The notes under the pieces were generated by a model, which was not told the origin of the DNA, did not search any database, and was given only the letters and a program-made list of their open reading frames with translations. A stretch of 11,660 bases of DNA from JACCZX01 sp040003315 (GTDB lineage: Bacteria > Pseudomonadota > Gammaproteobacteria > Burkholderiales > Burkholderiaceae_F), in contig JBDUCU010000090.1 of NCBI GenBank assembly GCA_040003315.1, positions 1 through 11,660 of the forward strand, given 5' to 3'. A program made the translations under genes and the position numbers. Shown here one piece after another: positions 1 to 6,748 of the stretch (its first letter is position 1; each line of letters starts with the position of its first letter).

Positions 1-197
1 CGACCGCGCGCGCCCTTGCCGGCAAGGGCGGAGCCGAGCCAGTCGATCATCAGGTCTTCGGTCCGCTCCAGCACCGCGGCTGGAATCGCCTTGAGTTGTA
101 CCGTGGCGGCGAAAGCTGCCAGAGCGTGGCCCGGACTCATCGAGCTCGGCAGATCGGCACGGCCGGCCAGCGCCTTAGCGGAGAGTGTTTCGTTCAT
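1..197 (-). CDS. MmgE/PrpD family protein, N-terminal part (cut by window edge)
   Basis: Only the first 65 codons are present; the gene continues beyond position 1. The protein starts MNETLSAKALAG and reaches a segment with DLMIDWLGSALAGKGARG (about residues 48-65). The pattern 'D-x-LG-x-ALAG' after a run of helix-forming residues is the typical N-terminus of the MmgE/PrpD family, which includes 2-methylcitrate dehydratase (PrpD), cis-aconitate decarboxylase and iminodisuccinate epimerase. The catalytic residues lie further on and are not visible, so the reaction cannot be assigned. An AAGGA ribosome binding site lies 6 bases before the ATG. The gene is the last visible member of the minus-strand catabolic operon, 15 bases after the CoA-transferase stop. 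That context suggests a small organic acid as substrate. The family call is fairly sure; the function is open. Confidence 0.82.
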   Translation of the reverse strand, partial: MNETLSAKALAGRADLPSSMSPGHALAAFAATVQLKAIPAAVLERTEDLMIDWLGSALAGKGARG

Positions 198-203
198 CAG
201 CGA

Positions 204-208
204 TCCTT
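204..208 (-). promoter_or_regulatory. Ribosome binding site of the MmgE/PrpD gene
   Basis: On the minus strand the sequence AAGGA lies 6 bases upstream of the ATG at 197 and 5 bases past the stop of the preceding CoA-transferase gene. It is the clearest Shine-Dalgarno site in the minus-strand operon and supports the chosen start. Confidence 0.6.
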
Positions 209-212
209 CGGT

Positions 213-1400
213 TCAGATAGCGCCTTCGGCGCGTAGCCGCTCGATCTGTTCAGCAGTCAGGTCCAGTTCGGCCAGCAGCGCTTCGGTGTGCTGGCCGAGC
301 GCCGGCACGGCCTCCATCCGCACGTCGCCAACGTTTCGCGCCGGAGGCAGCAGTGCCGGCACCGGTCCGGCCGGCGTTTCGACGTCGACCCAGCGATTGC
401 GCGTCTGTAGTTGCGCGTGCGCCCAGACATCGGCCATCGTGTTGACGCAGGCGTTGGCGATCTGCGCCGCATCGAGCCGCGCGACGGCCTGCTCGGCCGT
501 CAGTCGCGAAAACGCTTCGACGATCAGCCGGCGCAACTCTTCGCGTGCGGCGACACGTTTTGCATTCGTGTCGAATCGTTCGTCGCCGACCAGCGCGGGC
601 TGCTCGAGCACGCTACGGCAGAACACTTGCCACTCGCGTTCGTTCTGCAATCCGAGCATCACGACCTTACCGTCGCCGGTGGCAAACGGCCCGTACGGAT
701 AGATGGTCGCGTGCGCGGCGCCGGCACGCGGCGGCGGCGCCGCGCCATCGAACGCGTAATACAGCGGATAGCTCATCCACTCGACCATGCATTCGAGCAT
801 CGAGACATCGATGCGCTTGCCCTTGCCGGTACTGGCGCGCTCGATCAACGCTGCGAGGATGTTCGTGAAGCCGTACATCCCGGCGGCAATGTCAGCGATC
901 GAGCAGCCCGCCTTCGCAGGCTCGTCCGCAGTGCCGGTGATCGAGACGAATCCGGATTCGCTCTGGATCAGCAGGTCGTAGGCTTTCTTGTCACGGTACG
1001 GGCCGGGAGAATCAGGGTCATCGCCGTAGCCCGAGATGTCGCACACGATCAGCCGTGGGTACTTGCCGTGCAGCGCGTCGAATGACAGGCCAATCCGCGC
1101 AGCGGCACCGGGCGCGAGGTTTTGCACGAGCACGTCGGCTTTGGCGAGCAGGCGATCGAGGATTTGGCCCGCCAGCACATGCTTCAGATCGAGCGTAAGG
1201 CTTTGCTTGGTTCGGTTGGTCCAGACGAAGTGCGACGCGAGCCCCCGCACGCGTGCGTCGTAGGCACGCGCGAAATCGCCGACACCGGGCCGCTCGATCT
1301 TGATCACGCGCGCGCCGAGATCGGCCAGCTGGCGCGTGCAGAACGGCGCCGCGATCGCATGCTCGAGCGTGACAACCGTAATGCCCTGCAGCGGCAGCAT
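213..1400 (-). CDS. Family III CoA-transferase (CaiB/BaiF family)
   Basis: The 395-residue protein is full length for one-domain family III CoA-transferases, which move CoA between carboxylic acids through an enzyme-bound aspartyl anhydride. It opens with 'PLQGITVVTLEHAIAAPFC', followed by 'ADLGARVIKIERP' (residues 26-38), both hallmarks of the family N-terminus. The probable catalytic aspartate is D170 in 'CSIADIAAGMYG', at almost the same position as Asp169 of formyl-CoA transferase, followed by 'GKRIDVSMLE' (194-203). The start ATG lies 10 bases past the acyl-CoA dehydrogenase stop, so the two are probably co-transcribed; the Shine-Dalgarno sequence is weak. With a dehydrogenase and a hydratase upstream, the likely job is activation of an organic acid for CoA-dependent oxidation. 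The acid cannot be read from the sequence. Known family substrates include oxalate, carnitine, benzylsuccinate, glutarate and itaconate. Family assignment is secure. Confidence 0.93.
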   Translation of the reverse strand: MLPLQGITVVTLEHAIAAPFCTRQLADLGARVIKIERPGVGDFARAYDARVRGLASHFVWTNRTKQSLTLDLKHVLAGQILDRLLAKADVLVQNLAPGAAARIGLSFDALHGKYPRLIVCDISGYGDDPDSPGPYRDKKAYDLLIQSESGFVSITGTADEPAKAGCSIADIAAGMYGFTNILAALIERASTGKGKRIDVSMLECMVEWMSYPLYYAFDGAAPPPRAGAAHATIYPYGPFATGDGKVVMLGLQNEREWQVFCRSVLEQPALVGDERFDTNAKRVAAREELRRLIVEAFSRLTAEQAVARLDAAQIANACVNTMADVWAHAQLQTRNRWVDVETPAGPVPALLPPARNVGDVRMEAVPALGQHTEALLAELDLTAEQIERLRAEGAI

Positions 1401-1410
1401 CGTCAGTGTC

Positions 1411-2574
1411 TCAGAACGAGCGCGGCAATCCGAGCAGGTGCTCGCCGACGTAGCTCAAGATCAGGTTGGTCGAGATCGGCGCCACCTGATACAGCCGTGT
1501 CTCGCGGAACTTGCGCTCGACGTCGTATTCCTCGGCGAAACCGAAGCCGCCGTGGAACTGGATGCATGCATTGGCGGCTTCCCAGCTGGCCTTGGCGGCC
1601 AGATACTTCGCCATATTGGCCTCACCCCCGCACGGTGCGCCCGCGTCGAACAACTCGCAGGCCTTGAACCGCATCAGGTTCGCCGCCTCGATTTCGATGT
1701 AGCTCTCGGCGATCGGGAACTGCACCCCTTGATTCTGGCCGATCGGCCGGCCGAACACCACGCGCTCGTTCGCGTATCGCGTCACGCGGTCGATGAACCA
1801 GTAACCGTCGCCAATGCATTCGGCAGCGATCAGGGTGCGCTCGGCGTTCAGTCCGTCGAGGATGTAGCGGAAGCCCCGGCCTTCTTCACCGATCAGATTT
1901 TCGGCGGGGATCTCGAGGTTTTCGAAGAACAGCTCGTTGGTCTCGTGGTTGACCATGTTAGCGATCGGCCGCACGGTCATGCCGTGCTTCTCAGCCTCGC
2001 GCAAGTCGACCATGAAGATCGACATGCCGGCCGTCTTTTTCTTCACGTCGGCGAGCGGCGTCGTGCGCGCCAGCAGGATCATCCAGTCGGAGTGCTGAAC
2101 GCGCGAGATCCACACCTTCTGGCCGTTGATCACGTAGCGGTCGCCTTTGCGCACGGCGGTGGTCTTGATCTTCGTCGTATCGGTGCCGCTCGAAGGTTCG
2201 GTCACGCCCATCGACTGCAAGCGCCACTCGCCGCTCGCGATCTTTGGCAGATACTGTTGCTTCTGCAAGTCCGAACCGTGACGTAGCAGCGTGCCCATGT
2301 TGTACATCTGCCCGTGGCACGCGCCGGCGTTGCCGCCCGAGCGGTTGACCTCTTCCATGATCACCGAGGCCTCAGCCAGGCCGAGGCCGGAGCCGCCATA
2401 GTCCTGCGGAATCAGCGCCGCCAGCCATCCGGCCTGCGTCAGCGCAGTGACGAACTCCTCGGGGTACGCGCGCTGCGCGTCGATCCGGCGGTGATACTCG
2501 GCGGGAAACTGCGCGCACAGTGCGCGCACTGCGTCGCGGATGTCGTGATATTTGTCGGTGGCAACGTTCGGCAT
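1411..2574 (-). CDS. Acyl-CoA dehydrogenase (FAD-dependent)
   Basis: A 387-residue acyl-CoA dehydrogenase, the normal length for the family, which oxidises an acyl-CoA to the 2-enoyl-CoA and passes electrons from FAD to electron-transfer flavoprotein. Visible are the N-terminal helical domain, 'LIPQDYGGSGLG' (54-65), the FAD/substrate motif 'MGVTEPSSGTD' (122-132), 'VINGQKVWIS' (148-157), and the C-terminal 'QFHGGFGFAEEYDVERKFR' (339-357). The usual C-terminal catalytic glutamate (YEGT motif of short- and medium-chain enzymes) is absent: the matching site reads VAPIST, with P366 in its place. A glutamate in 'LNAERTL' (E245) matches the helix-G catalytic base of isovaleryl-CoA and long-chain dehydrogenases. 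The frame stays open upstream to 2793, but those residues overlap the methyltransferase gene and look non-coding. The ATG at 2574, 8 bases after that gene's stop, gives the standard N-terminus. Branched or dicarboxylic acyl-CoA is plausible; the substrate is not determined. Confidence 0.93.
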   Translation of the reverse strand: MPNVATDKYHDIRDAVRALCAQFPAEYHRRIDAQRAYPEEFVTALTQAGWLAALIPQDYGGSGLGLAEASVIMEEVNRSGGNAGACHGQMYNMGTLLRHGSDLQKQQYLPKIASGEWRLQSMGVTEPSSGTDTTKIKTTAVRKGDRYVINGQKVWISRVQHSDWMILLARTTPLADVKKKTAGMSIFMVDLREAEKHGMTVRPIANMVNHETNELFFENLEIPAENLIGEEGRGFRYILDGLNAERTLIAAECIGDGYWFIDRVTRYANERVVFGRPIGQNQGVQFPIAESYIEIEAANLMRFKACELFDAGAPCGGEANMAKYLAAKASWEAANACIQFHGGFGFAEEYDVERKFRETRLYQVAPISTNLILSYVGEHLLGLPRSF

Positions 2575-2582
2575 AGGTCCGA

Positions 2583-3290
2583 TCAGTCCGCACGCCGCAA
2601 CAGGTTGACCCGCATTTGCCGCACGAAGTGTGCCCCCTGCGGCGACATGAACTGATCGAATCGTCGCCGCACTTCGGCCGCAGTCGCCTGATCCAGGCTG
2701 AGGTCCGAATGCGTGACGCGGACGACACGATCGACGAAGTCGTCGAAGTCGCGAAACGTCAGCGGTGTTTCGAATATCCGCTCCTCGACCCATTCGAGAA
2801 CGCCGTCGGCTGCGGCCTGCTGCAGCGCTGCGTATGCGGCAGCGCGCACTTCGCCCTCGTCGTGGAACAGCCGCACGATGTCGTTGAAGTCGCCTCCGTA
2901 GAGAGGCTCGGAAACGTACAGGTATCCGCCCGGTACCAGCACCCGCCGCACCTCGGCGAGAGCGCGTCCGAGTTCGCGCATCGGTACGTGATGCAGCGAC
3001 TTCAGCATCAGCGCAACGTCGAACTGCTGGTCGGCCAGCGCAATGTCCTCGGCGCCCGCCAGCATAAAGCGCAGGTTCGACGGGTGCTCGATCGCAATAT
3101 TGGCGGCATGCTGCCGACGGTCAACCTCGAGCGCCGTCACCGATGTGACGACGCCGCGCTCGAGCAGCCTGCGTGCCACTTCGGCGGTGCCGCAGCCGAG
3201 TTCGATGACACGCGCGCCGACGAGCGGCACGATCCGGCGCAGAAACTCGACTTCATCGATGACACGTTCCGTAGCGGATTCGTTGATCAT
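2583..3290 (-). CDS. Class I SAM-dependent methyltransferase
   Basis: A 235-residue Rossmann-fold methyltransferase of the small Methyltransf_11 type. Motif I is 'VIELGCGTAEVARRL' (28-42), the glycine-rich SAM-binding loop. The acidic end of strand 2 is 'VTALEVD' (51-57), where E55 or D57 would bind the SAM ribose. 'FDVALMLKSLHHVP' (90-103) is the post-motif II strand and helix, and 'EVRRVLVPGGYLYVSEP' (113-129) is motif III. The C-terminal third (about 145-235) is helical and charged and presumably forms the acceptor site; it gives no clue to the substrate. The start ATG follows the dehydratase stop by 17 bases, and the gene ends 8 bases before the dehydrogenase start, so it sits inside the operon. 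The reading frame extends upstream into the dehydratase gene, but motif spacing favours 3290. No strong ribosome binding site is visible. Fold confident, substrate unknown. Confidence 0.88.
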   Translation of the reverse strand: MINESATERVIDEVEFLRRIVPLVGARVIELGCGTAEVARRLLERGVVTSVTALEVDRRQHAANIAIEHPSNLRFMLAGAEDIALADQQFDVALMLKSLHHVPMRELGRALAEVRRVLVPGGYLYVSEPLYGGDFNDIVRLFHDEGEVRAAAYAALQQAAADGVLEWVEERIFETPLTFRDFDDFVDRVVRVTHSDLSLDQATAAEVRRRFDQFMSPQGAHFVRQMRVNLLRRAD

Positions 3291-3307
3291 TTTGCGTTCG
3301 AGTGAGA

Positions 3308-4156
3308 TCAGGCGACTTCGGCGCTCGCCAGCATCGCCAGCGCGCCCTCGTGATTGCGTGCCCAAAGGCTGAAGCGCCGGCCGCTTTCGGGCTTTCCGCA
3401 CACGCTGAAGCGGTGCGTGTCGAACAACGGAGCGACGGCCTTGAAGTCGAAGCGCTGCACTTTCGCATCGGGATGCTGTCGGCGCAGCAGGTCGAGCAGC
3501 AGCGTCGCGATCAGCGGGCCGTGCACGACCAGGCCTGGGTAACCCTCGACTTCGGTCACATAGCGGCGGTCGTAGTGGATGCGGTGGCCGTTGAAGGTCA
3601 GCGCCGAGTATCGGAACAGCAACACCGGATCGGGCAGGATCTCGCGCGCGAACGCTTCGTCGCTGGGTGCCGAAGGTGCGGCTGCCGATGTCGCGGTCGG
3701 TGGTGGCAAGTCACGATAGACGATGTCGTGCTCCTCGGTCAGCGCCGCGCCGCGCGCAGTGGCGATCGCGTGAGCCACTGTTACGAACACCAGCGCACCG
3801 CTCCTACCCTGCTTCACCGTGATGTCGGTGATGCGTGAATGGCGCGTGACCTCGTCACCGACGCGCAACGGAGACTGAAACTGCAAGCGGCCGCCGGCCC
3901 ACATGCGGCGCGGCAGCGCCGGCGGCAGAAAACCGCCGCGCGTCGGATGACCGTCGGGACCCATCTCGCTCGTACGAGCGATCGGCGTGAAGTACAGCCA
4001 GTGTGCCAGAGGCGGCACCGTGTCGCCGGCGCGCGGGGCCGGATCGTCGCGATCCAGCGTCGCAGACAGCGCGGCGATCGGCGCCGCAGTGACGCAATCC
4101 ACACGCTGTTCTTCGCGGCCGATCCACTGCTGCCAGCGGTTGGGTTCGCTGTTCAT
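3308..4156 (-). CDS. FAS1-like / MaoC-type hot-dog dehydratase (acyl-CoA hydratase)
   Basis: A 282-residue double hot-dog protein resembling the FAS1-like dehydratase group (HTD2 and mesaconyl-C4-CoA hydratase relatives), which add or remove water across a 2-enoyl thioester. The N-terminal half has 'LPRRMWAGGRLQFQSPLRVGD' (split over 81-101), characteristic of the group. The C-terminal half carries the active-site stretch 'FNGHRIHYD' (188-196) and 'EGYPGLVVHGPL' (204-215). H194 matches the catalytic histidine of the R-hydratase motif; the usual aspartate position is asparagine (N189), which appears normal in this subgroup. A linker rich in Ala, Pro and Ser (about 151-168) joins the halves. 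This is the first gene of the minus-strand operon. The start is uncertain: the ATG at 4156 fits the family N-terminus, whereas an in-frame ATG at 4189 would add 11 residues; neither has a good ribosome binding site. Confidence 0.88.
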   Translation of the reverse strand: MNSEPNRWQQWIGREEQRVDCVTAAPIAALSATLDRDDPAPRAGDTVPPLAHWLYFTPIARTSEMGPDGHPTRGGFLPPALPRRMWAGGRLQFQSPLRVGDEVTRHSRITDITVKQGRSGALVFVTVAHAIATARGAALTEEHDIVYRDLPPPTATSAAAPSAPSDEAFAREILPDPVLLFRYSALTFNGHRIHYDRRYVTEVEGYPGLVVHGPLIATLLLDLLRRQHPDAKVQRFDFKAVAPLFDTHRFSVCGKPESGRRFSLWARNHEGALAMLASAEVA

Positions 4157-4241
4157 CGTTCGTGGCTGCCAGTGTAATGCGTGCGTCATGCACCTGCTGG
4201 CGCAACGTGCTACTGATAACTCGCGCTTGCTGTGGCGCCTT

Positions 4242-4261
4242 GCGACTTTGTCGCGCGACTT
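4242..4261. repeat. Candidate operator: GTCGCGCGAC palindrome overlapping GCGACTT direct repeats
   Basis: Positions 4250-4259 form a perfect 10-base palindrome (GTCGCGCGAC). The 7-mer GCGACTT occurs at 4242-4248 and again at 4255-4261, 13 bases apart. The cluster lies just upstream of the -10-like box at 4268, where a repressor or activator of the divergent pair could bind. In GC-rich DNA short GC palindromes are common, so this is only a candidate. Confidence 0.25.
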
Positions 4262-4267
4262 CACTAA

Positions 4268-4273
4268 TACAAT
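4268..4273 (+). promoter_or_regulatory. Candidate -10 box (TACAAT) for the S45 acylase gene
   Basis: TACAAT matches five of six bases of the sigma-70 -10 consensus in an otherwise GC-rich region. Transcription would start near 4280, about 20 bases before the GTG start codon. No good -35 box lies 16-18 bases upstream; TTGCGA at 4240-4245 is too distant (22 bases). The promoter may therefore be activator-dependent, or the box may be chance. Confidence 0.25.
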
Positions 4274-4289
4274 CGCCGCTCGTTGGACC

Positions 4290-4295
4290 GGAGGA
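4290..4295 (+). promoter_or_regulatory. Ribosome binding site of the S45 acylase (decides a GTG start)
   Basis: GGAGGA, three bases before the GTG at 4299, is the strongest Shine-Dalgarno match in the window, though the spacing is short. It supports the GTG start, which leads straight into the hydrophobic signal segment, over the in-frame ATG at 4188, which would add 37 residues without such a site. Confidence 0.55.
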
Positions 4296-4298
4296 TTC

Positions 4299-6710
4299 GT
4301 GCGCCTCATCGGATGGATCTCATTGCTGGCAGCCGTCGGCATACTGGCCTGCGGTCTCTGGTATCGGCAAGCCAGCCTGCCGGTGCACGAAGGAACGTTC
4401 GTTGTTCCGGGCCTGCAGCAACCGGTCCGCATCGAGCGCGACGACGATGGAATTCCGAATATCGTCGCAGCGAACGAGCGCGACGCGACCTTCGCGCTCG
4501 GTTACACGCATGCGCAGGATCGCTTGTGGCAGATGGAAATGAATCGCCGCATCGCCGCCGGACGCCTGGCCGAAGTGCTCGGTGAGCCAGCGCTCGATAC
4601 CGACAAGTTCCTGCGCACGATCGGCATCGCACGTACGGCCCAAAGCATTTATCAAAATCTGGATGCCGAGCACCGTGACTTACTCGATGCGTATGCGGCG
4701 GGTGTCAACGCGTATCTGAGCAAACGCGGCGGGCCGTTGCCTCCCGAATTCTTCCTGACCCGTGCGCCAAAGCCCGAGCCTTGGACGCCCGCCGATTCGA
4801 TCGGCTGGACGTTGATGATGGCGTGGGATCTCGCGCGCTATTCGTATTCGCGCGAGTTGCGTCGTCTGCAACTGTCGCAACGGTTTTCGGTCGCGGAGAT
4901 CAACGATTTTTATCCTCCGTATCCCGGCGATCCCGCGCCCGACACGGCCGATTATGTCGAGCTCTATCGCCTGCTCGGTTTGAAATCCGCCGCGGTTGCG
5001 GCGCTGCCGATTCCTTCGATCGGATTCGCTGTTGACGACGGCGAAGGACTCGGATCGAACAACTGGGTCGTGTCCGGCCGGCGCACCGTCAGTGGCAAAC
5101 CGATTCTCGCCAACGATCCGCATCTGGGACTGACGACGCCGTCTGTTTGGTATCTGGCCGCCATGCAGGCGCCCGGCATCAAGGTGATCGGTGCGACGCT
5201 GCCCGGAGTGCCCGGCGTTGTTCTAGGCCGCAACGACCGCGTTGCGTGGGCGTTCACCAATACTGGCGTCGACCAGCAGGATCTATATCTCGAGCGGGTC
5301 GACCCCGAACGGCCCGATGAATATCAGACGCCCGACGGCTGGGCGCGCTTCGCGACGCGCAACGAAGTGATTCGCGTCAAGGGGCGCGACGATGTCGAGC
5401 TGACCGTTCGTGAGACGCGGCACGGCCCGGTGATCAGCGGCCTGACGAGTGTCGATAGGGGATTCAAGCAGGCGCAGTTTGTACTTGCGATGCGCTGGTC
5501 CGCGCTGGAACCGGACGATTCGACGATTGCAGCGATCCGCGCGCTGAACAAGGCTCAGAACATCGACCAGGCCGAGCAGGCGCTCGCGCAATTCCAGATC
5601 GTTACGCAGTCGGCGTTGATTGCCGATGTCGACGGGCGGATTGGGATGGTCGTGACCGGCCGTATCCCCGTTCGCGGTCCGCAAAACGATCTCAGAGGCA
5701 TGGTGCCTGCGCCAGGGTGGGACGCGCGTTACGACTGGCAGGGATATCTGGCCGCCGACCAGGCGCCGCGCGTCCGGGACCCCGCGAGCGGGGCGATCGT
5801 CACGGCGAATCACAAGATCGCGTCGGCGTCGTACCCACACCATCTGACCTACGACTGGTTTCTGCCCTATCGCGCGCAGCGCGTGCAGCAGCAGCTCGAT
5901 GCGCGCGCCAAACATGACGTTGCAACTTTCAAGGCGATACAAGCCGACGTCACGTCGCTTGCCGCGCGCGATCTGCTCGCGCTGTTGCCGGACGTGCAGC
6001 CGCAGACCGAAGCGGGCCGCGACGCGCTGGCGCGGCTGCGCGCGTGGGATTTCCAGATGAAGCGCGACAGGCCCGAGCCTTTGATCTTTCACGCGTGGAT
6101 GCGCGAGCTGAAGCATCGAATTTTCGCAGACGATCTGGGCAAACTAACAGACGAATTCGTCGACCAGGCTGAGCTAACTTCGGCGTTGCTTCACGTGCTA
6201 TCTGGCCAGGCAAAGGCGCGCGATTGGTGCGACGATCGGTCGACCGAGCAGCGCTTCGAAACATGTGCTTCGCTGGCTGCCGAGGCGCTCGACGACTCGG
6301 TGATGCGGCTCACGCAATCCTCCGGCCGCGACGTCGCGGGCCTGAGGTGGGGCGAGGCGCACCGCGCGATCGCCGAACATCGACCGCTGTCCAACGTGCC
6401 GGGGCTGCGGCGCCTGTTCGAACTAACAATTGCGTATCCGGGCGACACGCACACCGTCAACGTCGGTGCACTGTCACATCGTAGCGAAGCACCGTTTTCC
6501 ACCCGACATACCGCGACGCTGCGCGCGATCTACGACCTGGCCGCGCTCGAATCGAATTCGTTATGGATTCAATCGGGTGGTCAGGTGGGCAATCCGTTTT
6601 CCGACCTGTGCGCCTCGATGTTGACGCTCTGGCGCGATGTCGAATATCTGCCGATGCGGCCGCCGCCGGCTCGCGAGGCCACGACGCTGGAGCTCAAGCC
6701 GCGCCGTTAG
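4299..6710 (+). CDS. Penicillin acylase family (peptidase S45) Ntn-hydrolase
   Basis: An 803-residue precursor of the S45 family, which cleaves amide-linked acyl groups (penicillins, cephalosporins, N-acyl-homoserine lactones). After self-cleavage at G252-S253, Ser253 would be the first residue and nucleophile of the beta chain ('GLGSNNWVVSG', 250-260). Counting Ser253 as B1, His275 in 'ANDPHLGL' is B23, as in cephalosporin acylase and PvdQ; penicillin G acylase has Gln there. Asn504 in 'VTANHKI' fits the oxyanion-hole asparagine (about B241-252). The alpha region begins 'VRIERDDDGIPNIVA' (43-57) and 'GYTHAQDRLWQMEM' (68-81). The N-terminus is a short basic/hydrophobic segment (2-21), either a membrane anchor or a lipoprotein signal with Cys18 in 'ILAC'. 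The enzyme therefore probably acts in the periplasm. GTG start with a strong GGAGG site. The gene is divergent from the acyl-CoA operon, whose substrate it may release. Substrate not assignable. Confidence 0.92.
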   Translation: MRLIGWISLLAAVGILACGLWYRQASLPVHEGTFVVPGLQQPVRIERDDDGIPNIVAANERDATFALGYTHAQDRLWQMEMNRRIAAGRLAEVLGEPALDTDKFLRTIGIARTAQSIYQNLDAEHRDLLDAYAAGVNAYLSKRGGPLPPEFFLTRAPKPEPWTPADSIGWTLMMAWDLARYSYSRELRRLQLSQRFSVAEINDFYPPYPGDPAPDTADYVELYRLLGLKSAAVAALPIPSIGFAVDDGEGLGSNNWVVSGRRTVSGKPILANDPHLGLTTPSVWYLAAMQAPGIKVIGATLPGVPGVVLGRNDRVAWAFTNTGVDQQDLYLERVDPERPDEYQTPDGWARFATRNEVIRVKGRDDVELTVRETRHGPVISGLTSVDRGFKQAQFVLAMRWSALEPDDSTIAAIRALNKAQNIDQAEQALAQFQIVTQSALIADVDGRIGMVVTGRIPVRGPQNDLRGMVPAPGWDARYDWQGYLAADQAPRVRDPASGAIVTANHKIASASYPHHLTYDWFLPYRAQRVQQQLDARAKHDVATFKAIQADVTSLAARDLLALLPDVQPQTEAGRDALARLRAWDFQMKRDRPEPLIFHAWMRELKHRIFADDLGKLTDEFVDQAELTSALLHVLSGQAKARDWCDDRSTEQRFETCASLAAEALDDSVMRLTQSSGRDVAGLRWGEAHRAIAEHRPLSNVPGLRRLFELTIAYPGDTHTVNVGALSHRSEAPFSTRHTATLRAIYDLAALESNSLWIQSGGQVGNPFSDLCASMLTLWRDVEYLPMRPPPAREATTLELKPRR

Positions 6711-6748
6711 CTCACCGATCTCAGCGGATTGAGAACGTAGCGGGTCGC

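Larger units (their letters stand above)
4157..4298. promoter_or_regulatory. Divergent intergenic region between the acyl-CoA operon and the S45 acylase gene
   Basis: These 142 bases separate two divergent transcription units and must hold the promoters of both, unless one is transcribed from further off. Visible elements are a palindrome and direct repeat at 4242-4261, a -10-like box at 4268-4273 on the plus strand and a strong Shine-Dalgarno site at 4290-4295. No convincing minus-strand promoter was found. Confidence 0.5.

Noticed and set aside
1300..2286. Long plus-strand open frame opposite the acyl-CoA dehydrogenase gene
   Set aside because: Its translation has no recognisable motif, while the minus strand encodes a complete dehydrogenase. 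Long antisense frames are expected in GC-rich genes.
2575..2793. Upstream extension of the acyl-CoA dehydrogenase reading frame
   Set aside because: The extra 73 residues overlap the methyltransferase coding sequence and look non-coding; the ATG at 2574 gives the standard family N-terminus.
5283..6116. Long minus-strand open frame inside the S45 acylase gene
   Set aside because: Arg/Leu/Asp-rich translation typical of an antisense shadow; the plus-strand gene has conserved catalytic motifs throughout.
6711..6748. Possible terminator between the convergent acylase and hypothetical genes
   Set aside because: Only a 5-base-pair stem (TCTCA/TGAGA, 6719-6734) is present and there is no T-run on either strand.
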